In this document: positions 1 to 7,631 of the stretch, in pieces
Layout of the letters: every line of letters starts with the position of its first letter
How positions within the stretch are numbered: the stretch's first letter is position 1
Assembly (NCBI GenBank): GCA_023412755.1
Contig: JAEZCB010000008.1
Location: 1-42,503, forward strand
Direction of reading: 5' to 3'
Length of the DNA stretch: 42,503 nucleotides
From: Bacteroidota bacterium
GTDB taxonomy: Bacteria; Bacteroidota; Bacteroidia; Flavobacteriales_F; PHOS-HE28
Notes under the pieces: model-generated
Told to the model about the DNA's origin: nothing
Seen by the model: only the letters and a program-made list of their open reading frames with translations
Database searches by the model: none
Translations under genes and position numbers: made by a program

Positions 1-1109
1 GCCATGATCGTGAGAGGGCAGGAGGGATCCACATCGTAGACATAGACATGCAGAATGATGGTTCCACCACCGCCGCCACCGCCAGCACCATCTTCACCCG
101 AAGCGTTCGCATTACCACCATTGGCTGAGATCGTACGTGCTCCGCACCCTCCACTGGTCCGGATCCTATCCGCCTTGATGATGACTATGCCACCGCCCCT
201 GGCACCCACCGAAGAAGCATTCGTATCGCCTTCGCCGCCGCCACCGCCACCGCCCAGGAAAAGACGGCCGCCATCCGCGTAAGCGCCCAACGCGACGCCA
301 CCAAGACCTCCCGCCGGATCCGATGAGCAGCCATTACCGGCACCACCTTCACCGCCGGCGGTATGATTGGCGCCACCGCCGCCGCCGGCATTGTTGCTGC
401 TGCCACCACCTCCTCCATTGATGGAACGACCTCGACCTCGATCCCACGCGGTGCTGTTGCGGCCTTGTATGCTCTCGCCTTTGCCCGCATGGTACTCCGC
501 ATCCGGCCAGGCACTGTCGAAGACGAACTGCGATGGATCACATGCTCCGGACCCGGTGATGGTGCGCGAGCCACCACGGAAACCACATAGGTCCGCGCTG
601 ACGTTGTGTGCGAGTGTCAAGGTGCCTTCAACATAGAAGGCCACCACACCACCCAATTGGCCATTCCAAGGGAGCGCACCGATGTTGGCGGTAGTGGTAT
701 GGTCTCCGCCATTTCCAAGCCGCTCATATGTGATCAACTGAACATTGGAGGATGGTCCGAGATCGAATGTGATACCCGGATCCTGATCAAGGGTAACCGA
801 GGTCAGTGTAGAGCCGCTGCGGGTTATACCCGTGATCTCCCGCACTACGGATCTTCCCGTATTACCGATGGAACCCAACCGCCCAAACTCCGCATTGTTG
901 AACGTGTTCTCGCCGATGACATCGCCCTGCATCTGTATGATGATGACACGTTTACCCGTGGTGAAGCTTCCGAAGGCTTCCTGAGCGGCACCGATCGTGC
1001 AAACATTCCCACTGATCCCGGTGACCCGGGCGTAGCCATTGATCTGTGCGATACCGCTGATACCGATGATCGCGAACAGACCGCACATCATTTCACGGAG
1101 CATGTGCAT
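1..1109 (-). CDS. Glycine-rich secreted protein, C-terminus outside the window
   Basis: An uninterrupted minus-strand frame of about 369 residues runs from an ATG at 1109 off the left edge. The N-terminus (MHMLREMMCGLFAIIGISGI, then AQ) is a plausible signal peptide. Residues of about 30-150 form a beta-rich stretch with VIIIQMQGD followed by FNNAEFGRL; I associate this pattern with the N-terminal part of large Bacteroidota surface proteins. From about residue 215 the chain is dominated by glycine runs (NGGGGGSSNN, GAGGGGGGGT). It is probably exported, and a T9SS sorting domain would be expected in the missing C-terminus, but that is inference. A second ATG at 1103 is possible. Proline- and alanine-rich frames on the opposite strand are mirrors of the glycine codons. 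Function unknown. Confidence 0.75.
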   Translation of the reverse strand, partial: MHMLREMMCGLFAIIGISGIAQINGYARVTGISGNVCTIGAAQEAFGSFTTGKRVIIIQMQGDVIGENTFNNAEFGRLGSIGNTGRSVVREITGITRSGSTLTSVTLDQDPGITFDLGPSSNVQLITYERLGNGGDHTTTANIGALPWNGQLGGVVAFYVEGTLTLAHNVSADLCGFRGGSRTITGSGACDPSQFVFDSAWPDAEYHAGKGESIQGRNSTAWDRGRGRSINGGGGGSSNNAGGGGGANHTAGGEGGAGNGCSSDPAGGLGGVALGAYADGGRLFLGGGGGGGEGDTNASSVGARGGGIVIIKADRIRTSGGCGARTISANGGNANASGEDGAGGGGGGGTIILHVYVYDVDPSCPLTIM

Positions 1110-1201
1110 GCTGTTGGGTATTGATGAGTTCTTCTATACCTGTTCTTCTCAAAAAGGTTACACTGCTTTCTGATCGAGATCCGGATCCCTTCCAAATGCG
1201 A

Positions 1202-1226
1202 AGCGCGGCCCTTTCAGGACCGCGCT
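1202..1226 (-). terminator. Hairpin terminator behind the T9SS type A gene
   Basis: A 10-bp inverted repeat (1202-1211 with 1217-1226, one G-T pair) encloses a 5-nt loop and starts 24 nt past the stop codon at 1250. No clear T-tract follows on the minus strand, so it may act as a terminator or as a 3'-end stabilising hairpin. Confidence 0.55.
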
Positions 1227-1249
1227 CCGATCATTCAGCATGACCTATC

Positions 1250-2419
1250 TCACCTTGTCACAACTACTCTTGTGACGGACATGGATCCATTGGCCACGAC
1301 ACGCAAGAAATACATGCCCTCTTTCAAGGAGGAAACATCCATGGTAAGGTCCATGATGCCGCTGTCCGCCTGGACCACTTGTGAAGGCACCGCGATCCTA
1401 CCTGTGGCATCGACCAAATCCACTTGCACCACCGCAGCACGCGTGAATTCCATTGTGGTGGTGAGGTTTGAAGAAGCAGGATTCGGGAACACCCGGCGTG
1501 TGACCGGCAAGCTCTCCCTGGCGTCCAGGCTCTTGGTGCCAGGCGCACAGCTCAGGAAGCCATTATCCACGTTACCATCCACGAAATTCTCGTTGATCGA
1601 ACTTAGCGCCTCATTATACTGGCCTGCGCTGAAGCCATTACCTCCGCAATCACCAATGAAGGCATTGGCCATGCCGAGCAACTGCTGCACCGTATACCCG
1701 TTGAACGGCCCCTGCGTGATGATCGCGTTACCCAAGTTGTTCGGTGATGGTGCGAAACTGGCATAATTGGCATCCATACCCACATTGAGGGTCGCCGCAA
1801 GCAATTGGGCCGCGAGGACGTTCTTGATCTTGTTCGGATCGGTCTCAACGCCGGGTTTCAGTTTGGCTGGTGGGCCACCGCCTGGCAACGCCGTGGTGAT
1901 AGCACTGGCGCTGGTAAGTCGCAGCTGTCTGGTACACCCCAGTGTAATACCATTCGGGAATGCGGCGCTGAAATTGTTGTGAAGGTACATGCCTGGGTTA
2001 TTGCCATTCGGGGGTGAACCCCATCCACCTTGAGTAAAGGTCTTCAGGGTACAATCAGGGTCCCATGGCTCCTCCCCGCCTGGATCGTCATCTCCACAAG
2101 AGAGGTGGAATTCAGCGGTGGTTTCACATCCGTTCCAATCGATCACGGTCACCGAATAGTAACCCGGGGCCAGTTCCGTTATCAGTGGCCCTATATCACC
2201 TGTGGACCACACGATCATGTAGATATCGGCACCCTCGGAAGTGAATATCTCGATCATGCCGTCGTTCATTCCACAGTTGGGTTGTATCACCACGCCTGTG
2301 AGATCAAATTCACATTGGGCGGTGGCCGTGGAGGCCATGGTCATTCCTCCGCAGAGCACCGCCATTTGCATGAGGGACCTGGCCCCTGTGCTGAAAATGT
2401 GTGTGTATCGGTTCTTCAT
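1250..2419 (-). CDS. T9SS type A sorting domain-containing secreted protein
   Basis: A 389-residue exported protein. The first 34 residues are basic then hydrophobic and end in STATA-Q, a signal peptide. Residues of about 35-105 (CEFDLTGVVIQPNCGMNDG through VIDWNGCET) look like one SprB-type repeat, the short beta unit common in Bacteroidota adhesins, followed by a GGEEPWDP linker. The middle (about 125-300) has no family I recognise; its Gly/Asn-rich text (NEALSSINENFVDGN) is typical of cargo proteins that end this way. The last 80 residues (VFPNPASSNLTTTMEF, then GMYFLRVV and a basic end VTRVVVTR) form a type A T9SS C-terminal sorting domain, which directs passage through the outer membrane and is normally cleaved. 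Monocistronic, with promoter and hairpin of its own. Substrate or partner unknown. Confidence 0.85.
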   Translation of the reverse strand: MKNRYTHIFSTGARSLMQMAVLCGGMTMASTATAQCEFDLTGVVIQPNCGMNDGMIEIFTSEGADIYMIVWSTGDIGPLITELAPGYYSVTVIDWNGCETTAEFHLSCGDDDPGGEEPWDPDCTLKTFTQGGWGSPPNGNNPGMYLHNNFSAAFPNGITLGCTRQLRLTSASAITTALPGGGPPAKLKPGVETDPNKIKNVLAAQLLAATLNVGMDANYASFAPSPNNLGNAIITQGPFNGYTVQQLLGMANAFIGDCGGNGFSAGQYNEALSSINENFVDGNVDNGFLSCAPGTKSLDARESLPVTRRVFPNPASSNLTTTMEFTRAAVVQVDLVDATGRIAVPSQVVQADSGIMDLTMDVSSLKEGMYFLRVVANGSMSVTRVVVTR

Positions 2420-2449
2420 CGCCCTTGTTTTTTTTCAATTGAACAAAGG

Positions 2450-2480
2450 CAAATTATTAATACACCAACAGCTTGTCAAA
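2450..2480 (-). promoter_or_regulatory. Bacteroidota-type promoter for the T9SS type A gene
   Basis: Read on the minus strand, TTTG at 2480-2477 is followed after 19 nt by ATAATTTG at 2457-2450, close to the -33/-7 pattern TTTG...TAnnTTTG. The box lies about 30 nt before the ATG at 2419, inside an AT-rich island (about 2420-2520) that stands out from the GC-rich surroundings. Confidence 0.45.
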
Positions 2481-2560
2481 TAAAACTTATAAGCACATAT
2501 GATATTGATTTTATTTTAGGCCAAAGAGGTCTTCAGCCCATCGGCGTGATACGCTGGTGA

Positions 2561-2809
2561 GTCCAACAGGATCTCATACGAATAGGTGAAAGGAATGGTT
2601 TCAAAACACTGCGGCATGGGACCTACATTGGAACCGGAGATGAGGTGCAGGTGGTGGCCGGGGTGATCTTTTCGATCACCATCCTGATCCTATCCCTCTC
2701 TTCATCGCAATTCGGGCCAAGGTTGCTGCGGACCTTCATGAAGGACAGCATACCGGCTCCTGTGGATCTACGAAAAGCTTACGCGCTATACCTCCGGCCA
2801 CTTAACTAG
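2561..2809 (+). pseudogene. DUF2254 membrane protein remnant
   Basis: An 82-codon open stretch lies between a stop at 2558-2560 and TAG at 2807-2809, with no credible start codon. Its translation contains VVAGVIFSITILILSLSSSQ followed by FGPRLLRTFMKDS, which matches the signature region of the DUF2254 family (VAGxVFSITxxxLSLxSSQFGPRLLRxFMxD), where it normally sits near residues 60-110 of a protein of about 400 residues. Upstream and downstream parts are missing, so this is a decayed internal fragment. It meets the broken DUF421-like gene tail to tail. Together with the AT-rich promoter region it accounts for the 2420-2801 gap. The family match is from memory of the motif. Confidence 0.65.
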
Positions 2810-3217
2810 GACAGCTATTGGGATGATTGGGTATCACTGTTATCACTTCATCCATTTCATCCCCGCTGTCTTTGATCACATTCAATTCTCCTGTCGTCTC
2901 CAGGACCACTGAAAAAATGGCGGTCAGGGAAGTACAGCCATGTGCACGTGCCGCTTCCCGGATCTCTTCCTCCGTTACACGTTCCCGCTCCATGGCATCC
3001 CGCAGCAATTCGCCCTTATAGACCAACAGGCTCGGGTCCGATTTGTTGCCAGCGTACTGCCCAGCGCGATCGTGATCATCATATCGAACGCGTTCATCTT
3101 GGAAAGCGTCCTCTTCCCGGAAGTACGTAACATCACCACGAGCACTACATACGCTATGATGGTGATCAAGAGTGTCCGTAGCGTACTCTCCCAATTATCA
3201 AAGAAAATGTGCTCCAT
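2802..3217 (-). pseudogene. DUF421/YetF-like membrane protein, broken by internal deletion and frameshift
   Basis: Two minus-strand frames together make one DUF421 protein. The first, from ATG 3217, gives MEHIFFDNWESTLRTL, one membrane helix, then SGKRTLSKMNAFDMMITIAL and GSTLAT. The second frame continues with DPSLLVYKGELLRDAM, ERVTEEEIREAARAHG and VVLETTGELNVI to the stop at 2802. Intact family members have roughly 40 more residues (further membrane helices) between GSTLAT and the PxLLxYxG segment. Here both halves meet at about 3041-3050 in different frames, as expected from a deletion of about 130 nt not divisible by three. The product would end early after helix 1. It lies 30 nt behind the DUF892 gene, so it was probably the last gene of that operon. 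Confidence 0.75.
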
Positions 3218-3247
3218 ACCAGGAGCTCACGGTGCAAAAGCCATGCA

Positions 3248-3946
3248 TCAGCGTTCCTGTGGGATCACCCGCTCATACGGCTTTCCGCCGCGTTCGGCCG
3301 GGCCCTCCCTGGCATCCTTGAGGCGTGTGGCCTGGCCATGGGTATCTTCTGCCAGCATGGAATAGCGCTCTTCCGATGCCCGCACTTCCTTCAATGTTTC
3401 CTCCAGCACATCTACTATTTCACCCGGCTCTTCGAGCGACCTCGCGGTGGTGATAAGATTCTCATAAACGGCCATTTCATAGTGCGCCATCTGTCGCAGA
3501 CCCGCGATCAGAACAGCATTGGAATTATTCGTGCGCCCTCCTTCCGTAACCTCGTCCAGCGCACGGCGCACATCGGCCAGCATGGCTCCGGGGCCTTTGT
3601 TCTGTGCTGTGCCTTCCCCTATTCTCAGATCCAGCTTTGTCGCCAGCAGACGTAAACGATCGGCATGGGAGGCACTCTGTTTCCGCTGCTGTTCCATCAA
3701 CTCGCGCAGTTCCACATGTTCGGTGCGATCCATGAGTCCACTTGTCTTTTCTGCGATCAAAACCTCCATCTCGATCGCCTCTACGAGCTGATCCTGGAAC
3801 CATTCGCGTATGACATGGGGATCGGGATCCTGTACCATACCAACGGAATGATCGGTGCTACGCCAGCCCACCAGGGCAAGTACGGTAACGAATATGCCGG
3901 CGCTGTACCAGATCTGAAGTGATGAGAGAAAAGGTTTGGGCATCAT
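3248..3946 (-). CDS. Ferritin-like DUF892 (YciE/YciF-type) protein with membrane anchor
   Basis: 232 residues. Residues 9-27 (SLQIWYSAGIFVTVLALVGW) form an N-terminal hydrophobic segment, an anchor or uncleaved signal. The rest is a long-helix domain matching DUF892: DQLVEAIEMEVLIAEK (helix 1), HVELRELMEQQRKQSASHAD (helix 2), AVLIAGLRQMAHYEMAVYEN (helix 3) and EETLKEVRASEERYSMLAE (helix 4), with the Glu and His residues that may hold a di-metal site. Family members are stress-induced, ferritin-like and of unclear biochemical role; an anchored version is less usual. It lies 39 nt behind a DUF1328-like gene and 30 nt before the broken DUF421-like gene, a set typical of general-stress loci. A second Met at residue 2 could also start translation. 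Confidence 0.75.
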   Translation of the reverse strand: MMPKPFLSSLQIWYSAGIFVTVLALVGWRSTDHSVGMVQDPDPHVIREWFQDQLVEAIEMEVLIAEKTSGLMDRTEHVELRELMEQQRKQSASHADRLRLLATKLDLRIGEGTAQNKGPGAMLADVRRALDEVTEGGRTNNSNAVLIAGLRQMAHYEMAVYENLITTARSLEEPGEIVDVLEETLKEVRASEERYSMLAEDTHGQATRLKDAREGPAERGGKPYERVIPQER

Positions 3947-3985
3947 GATAGGGTCCTATTAATGGATCGGAATGCCTGGTCCTGA

Positions 3986-4153
3986 TCATTCCTCCTCCCC
4001 CATGCGGTTCGTCAGGGCTTCAGCAAGGGTTCCCAGGAAGAGTACGAGCAGCATGGCGAAAAGCACCTGACCGGTGTATGCCACCCCAGTGGTGATGGCC
4101 GGCAAGCCGATCAATAACACCAGCACCAGGAAGGGTAATGTCGCTCTGATCAT
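3986..4153 (-). CDS. Small DUF1328-like membrane protein, 55 residues
   Basis: A short minus-strand gene from ATG 4153 to TGA 3986. The product begins MIRATLPFLVLVLLIGLPAI and has two hydrophobic stretches (residues 6-22 and 28-44) joined by TTGVAYTG, ending in the charged tail NRMGEEE. Length, two-helix layout and the segment LFAMLLVLFL resemble DUF1328/YtjA-type stress-linked membrane peptides, although the Gly-rich turn is shorter. It heads a minus-strand unit with the DUF892 and the broken DUF421-like gene; a sigma-54-like element ends about 12 nt before its ATG. The call rests on coding sense, layout and neighbours, since it is too short for strong statistics. Confidence 0.65.
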   Translation of the reverse strand: MIRATLPFLVLVLLIGLPAITTGVAYTGQVLFAMLLVLFLGTLAEALTNRMGEEE

Positions 4154-4165
4154 GATCTTTTCTTG

Positions 4166-4181
4166 AGCCTAGGTCGTGCCA
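4166..4181 (-). promoter_or_regulatory. Candidate sigma-54 (-24/-12) promoter
   Basis: Minus-strand reading TGGCACGACCTAGGCT: a perfect TGGCACG -24 element and a GC at exactly the -12 spacing (the TTGC element is weakened to AGGC). The predicted start falls within a few nt of the ATG at 4153. It points away from rpoN, whose gene begins 268 nt to the right. The remainder of 4154-4448 shows nothing else I can name except the weak box before rpoN. Confidence 0.4.
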
Positions 4182-4433
4182 ATGCTGGATCGTGCTTAGC
4201 TTCACTGAAATACATCGTTCCGGCTGTGGAGGAGTGTTTCCGTGGGCCATCACATTTGGGTATCGCACCTCCCTCGAGGGTCAGCCCACCATTCCAAAGC
4301 CATGTGGAAGGATCAGGAGCCATCAGCATGGACAGCGGGGAATTATGCTGTACCCTGTGTGGATGGATCTCCCCGAGATGGCATTCTTCGCTATTAAGTA
4401 CTGTCCGGCTGACGCTACGGCCTTATTGCGCGG

Positions 4434-4441
4434 TATTTTTG
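4434..4441 (+). promoter_or_regulatory. -7 box of rpoN (TAnnTTTG)
   Basis: TATTTTTG followed by CACC matches the Bacteroidota -7 consensus, but it ends only 7 nt before the rpoN ATG and no clear -33 TTG lies at normal spacing. If active, the transcript would be leaderless or nearly so. Confidence 0.35.
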
Positions 4442-4448
4442 CACCATC

Positions 4449-5912
4449 ATGCTCAAACAGGGCCTATTTCAGAAACTTCAACAAAAGCTATCACCGCAGC
4501 AGATCCAGCTTATGAAGCTGCTGCAGGTGCCTACCATTGAGCTGGAGCAACGCATCAAGCAGGAGATCGAAGAGAACCCCGCGCTCGAAGAAGGGGACGA
4601 CCACGAGGAGGAACAACCCACAGAGGACCAAGCCATCTCTGAGAATGAAATGTCCGATGATGCTCCGGAGGAGAATGAACGGGATGATTTCGACCTGAGC
4701 GATTATTTCCAGGATGATGATACACCGGATTATAAGCTGAGTGTACGCAACACCGGACCCGATGATGAGGACCGGGAGCTCCCCATTGCCGGAGGCACCA
4801 CCTTCCAGGATTCCATGCGATCACAGCTCTCCCTGCGCTATGCCGATGAACGGACACGGCTGCTCGCCGAGCACCTGATAGGCAACCTGGATGAGGATGG
4901 CTACCTGCGCCGTGACCTCGACTCCATAGTGAACGACCTTGCATTCACGCAGAACATCATGTGTGAACGAGAAGATCTCGATAAGGCGCTGCGTGAACTA
5001 CAGAACCTGGATCCCGCGGGAGTCGGGGCAAGGGACCTGCGTGAATGCCTGTTGTTGCAGGTGAAGCGCCTGCCACATTCCTTGGAACAACGGATCGCGG
5101 AAGAGATCCTGGACAAGCACTTCGAAGCATTCTCCAAGAAACATTATGACCGGATCATGGACCGGCTGGAGATCGATGAGGAGGCCTTGAAGGGAGCCAT
5201 CGAGCTTGTTATCCGCCTTAACCCGAAACCCGGCAATACCATGCGGGAGACGGACAAGCCTGTGCAGGAGATAGTCCCGGATTTCATGGTAGCGGCCGTT
5301 GATGGGCAGCTTGAACTGCAATTGAACGGGAGGAACGCTCCCGAACTGCGCATAAGCCGCACCTATAGGGAAATGATGCAGGAATATGCGCGCAACCGCA
5401 AGGACAAGGAGCAGCGTGAAGCCTTGCAATTCATCAAACAAAAGCTGGACAGTGCCAAATGGTTCATCGATGCGATCAAGCAAAGGCAGAACACCCTGCT
5501 TGTGACCATGGAGGCGATCATGATGCACCAGCGCGATTTCTTCCTAACCGGTGACGAGACCAAGCTGCGGCCGATGATCCTGAAGGACATAGCCGAGCGC
5601 GTGGGTTTGGATATCAGCACCATAAGTCGTGTGGCCAACAGCAAGTACGTGCAGACCAATCATGGGACCTACTTGCTGAAATTCTTCTTCAGCGAAAGCC
5701 TGAGCACCGAAAGTGGTGAAGAGGTGAGCACGCGCGAGGTTAAAAAGATCCTGCAGGATGCGCTGGAAGCGGAGGATAAACGCAAACCACTCACGGACGA
5801 TCAGCTCACGGCCCTGCTCAAAGAGAAAGGCTATAACATCGCACGGCGCACAGTGGCCAAATACCGGGAGCAATTGAATATTCCGGTGGCGCGGTTGCGG
5901 AAGCAGCTCTGA
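4449..5912 (+). CDS. rpoN: RNA polymerase sigma-54 factor RpoN
   Basis: 487 residues, full length for the family. Region I is at the N-terminus (MLKQGLFQKLQQKLSPQQIQ, then LMKLLQVPTIELEQRIKQEI), the glutamine/leucine-rich activator-responsive part. An acidic region II (about 50-90, EEGDDHEEEQ and DDFDLSDYFQDDD) follows. Region III has the core-binding domain (LDEDGYLRRDL, LQNLDPAGVGARDLRECLLL) and the helix-turn-helix (KDIAERVGLDISTISRVANS). The RpoN box ARRTVAKYRE is at residues 465-474 and reads the -24 element. The protein directs core RNA polymerase to -24/-12 promoters and needs an AAA+ activator, none of which is encoded in this window. The PAP2-like gene starts 3 nt after the stop, so the two are probably cotranscribed. 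Confidence 0.97.
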   Translation: MLKQGLFQKLQQKLSPQQIQLMKLLQVPTIELEQRIKQEIEENPALEEGDDHEEEQPTEDQAISENEMSDDAPEENERDDFDLSDYFQDDDTPDYKLSVRNTGPDDEDRELPIAGGTTFQDSMRSQLSLRYADERTRLLAEHLIGNLDEDGYLRRDLDSIVNDLAFTQNIMCEREDLDKALRELQNLDPAGVGARDLRECLLLQVKRLPHSLEQRIAEEILDKHFEAFSKKHYDRIMDRLEIDEEALKGAIELVIRLNPKPGNTMRETDKPVQEIVPDFMVAAVDGQLELQLNGRNAPELRISRTYREMMQEYARNRKDKEQREALQFIKQKLDSAKWFIDAIKQRQNTLLVTMEAIMMHQRDFFLTGDETKLRPMILKDIAERVGLDISTISRVANSKYVQTNHGTYLLKFFFSESLSTESGEEVSTREVKKILQDALEAEDKRKPLTDDQLTALLKEKGYNIARRTVAKYREQLNIPVARLRKQL

Positions 5913-5915
5913 TCC

Positions 5916-6533
5916 ATGCGCAGTACGGCCCGCTGGATCTCGGTGCTGCTGCATCCGATCTTCATGCCGCTGATCACGATCGCACTGGCCATGCAGGTGG
6001 ATCCCCATGTTGCATATTTCCTGCCCTTGCACCTGCGCGGGGTCACCTTGATGATGCTTGGGGTGATGACGGTGGCCTTCCCATTCACCAGCATATTGCT
6101 GCTCCTGCGCGCGCGGATGATCACCAGCATCCACATGCCGACCAGGGAGGAGCGCGTGGTGCCGTACGGCATGATGGTCATCTACCTCGGCATGACCTAT
6201 TATCTGCTCCGGCACTCGCCATTGGATATGATCGTACGCTCGATCATGCTGGGTATGATCGTAGCACTCTTCCTTACCACGCTCATCACCGTATGGTGGA
6301 AGATCAGCATCCACATGGTAGGCATCGGCGGTCTATTGGGTGTTACCGCGGCATTGGCGGCCATCCATTCCCTGCCATTGCTTCCGGTGCTTGCAGGCAT
6401 CATCCTCCTATCAGGTGTTCTGGGCACCGCACGGATGCTGGATGGCGGGCACACCATAGGGCAGGTGGTCGGCGGCTTCGCCCTGGGTCTGTGTACCACC
6501 TACATCTGCGTAGTGCTCGGGGTGGCTGTGTGA
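5916..6533 (+). CDS. PAP2-like membrane protein
   Basis: 205 residues with about six hydrophobic helices. The C-terminal half keeps a PAP2 pattern: KISIHMVGIGG (K129, H133) fits the K...H part of the phosphatase site, and R173 with H179 in ARMLDGGHTIGQVVGG fits the R...H part found before the last helix. An N-terminal basic loop (RMITSIHMPTREER) is also present. PAP2 proteins remove phosphate from lipid phosphates or isoprenyl pyrophosphates, but the first KX6RP motif is not canonical here, so activity is uncertain. It starts 3 nt after rpoN and its 3' end overlaps galE on the other strand by 34 nt. Confidence 0.65.
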   Translation: MRSTARWISVLLHPIFMPLITIALAMQVDPHVAYFLPLHLRGVTLMMLGVMTVAFPFTSILLLLRARMITSIHMPTREERVVPYGMMVIYLGMTYYLLRHSPLDMIVRSIMLGMIVALFLTTLITVWWKISIHMVGIGGLLGVTAALAAIHSLPLLPVLAGIILLSGVLGTARMLDGGHTIGQVVGGFALGLCTTYICVVLGVAV

Positions 6534-7552
6534 TCGGCCAATGCCTGCTGCCACTTCCATGCATCACGCAGCGCATCGGCCAGTGTCCGTTCCGCTTTCC
6601 AACGCAATGATCGCTCACTCTTTCGGGTATCCGCGTATACCACCGGCACATCACCCGCCCGCCGGGGACCAATGGTAAAAGGCACCTGCACCCCATTCAC
6701 CTCTTCAAAGGTCTTCACCACCTCCAATACCGAACACCCACGGCCAGTGCCGATGTTGAACACCTCCGAACGTGTCCCGGCTTCATGCATCCATTCCAAC
6801 GCCCGCACATGGGCCCTGGCCAGATCCACCACGTGGATGTAGTCCCTTACACAACTGCCATCCGGCGTAGGATAGTCATTCCCATTCACTGTAAGGCGCT
6901 CGCGGATGCCGGCCGCGGTTTGGGTGACGTATGGGACCAGATTATTGGGAATACCCAGGGGAAGCTCCCCTATGGCGCCCGATGGATGCGCGCCGATCGG
7001 ATTGAAATAGCGCAACATCACCGCGCTCAATGACGGCTCCGCGGCACAAACATCACGGATCAATTGTTCGCAAGCCACTTTGGTGAAGCCATAGGGTGAA
7101 TTCGCCTGCCGATCGGGAGCGCTCTCAGTCACTGGCAATTGGTCCGGCTGCCCGTATACCGTACAACTTGAGGAAAATACCAAGTGTCTTACCTCATGCT
7201 TCGCCATTGTTCTCAGCAGCACCATGAGCGATCCAATGTTGTTCTCATAATACCTCAGTGGCAACTGCACACTCTCCCCCACGGCTTTATCCGCAGCGAA
7301 ATGGACCACACCTGAAACAGGCCCTTCCTCACGCATCACCGCATCCATGGCCGCCGCATCGGTACAATCCACCCGATGGAATGGGATCTTTCTTCCGATG
7401 ATCCGCTCAATTCCGGCCAGCACGCGCTCTTCGCTGTTACGCAGATCATCCACGATCACTGGGAGGTACCCGGCCCCGGCAAGCTCCACCACCGTATGCG
7501 ATCCTATGAAACCGGCACCGCCTGTAACGATCACCTTACTCTTCGCGGACAT
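6500..7552 (-). CDS. galE: UDP-glucose 4-epimerase
   Basis: 350 residues, the usual length. It interconverts UDP-glucose and UDP-galactose with bound NAD, feeding sugar catabolism and surface polysaccharide. The NAD-binding motif GGAGFIG is at residues 11-17, DDLRNS at about 35-40, and the SDR catalytic set is Ser/Thr in SSSCTVYG (127-134), Tyr154 and Lys158 in YGFTK. The substrate-binding end includes RYFNPIGAHPSG and VRDYIHVVDLARAH, typical of GalE over other sugar epimerases. It is divergent from a membrane protein gene and tail-to-tail overlapping with the PAP2-like gene. A box TACTTTAG at 7572-7579 (minus) lies 20 nt before the start. Confidence 0.93.
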   Translation of the reverse strand: MSAKSKVIVTGGAGFIGSHTVVELAGAGYLPVIVDDLRNSEERVLAGIERIIGRKIPFHRVDCTDAAAMDAVMREEGPVSGVVHFAADKAVGESVQLPLRYYENNIGSLMVLLRTMAKHEVRHLVFSSSCTVYGQPDQLPVTESAPDRQANSPYGFTKVACEQLIRDVCAAEPSLSAVMLRYFNPIGAHPSGAIGELPLGIPNNLVPYVTQTAAGIRERLTVNGNDYPTPDGSCVRDYIHVVDLARAHVRALEWMHEAGTRSEVFNIGTGRGCSVLEVVKTFEEVNGVQVPFTIGPRRAGDVPVVYADTRKSERSLRWKAERTLADALRDAWKWQQALADHTATPSTTQM

Positions 7553-7631
7553 ACTCGTACATCGTATGGCGCTAAAGTAGTGCCCACCACCATGGCATTA
7601 CCGGGCACTCTTGCCATCTTCACACCCGCAG

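Noticed and set aside
55..282. Proline-rich plus-strand frames in 1-640
   Set aside because: They are the mirror of the glycine codons of the minus-strand gene and have no signal or motif of their own.
606..1124. 172-codon plus-strand open frame
   Set aside because: Antisense to the N-terminal half of the glycine-rich gene, which has a signal peptide and consistent composition.
5544..6314. 256-codon minus-strand frame over the end of rpoN and PAP2
   Set aside because: It opposes two well-supported genes; its His/Gln/Asp-rich text is typical of shadow frames.
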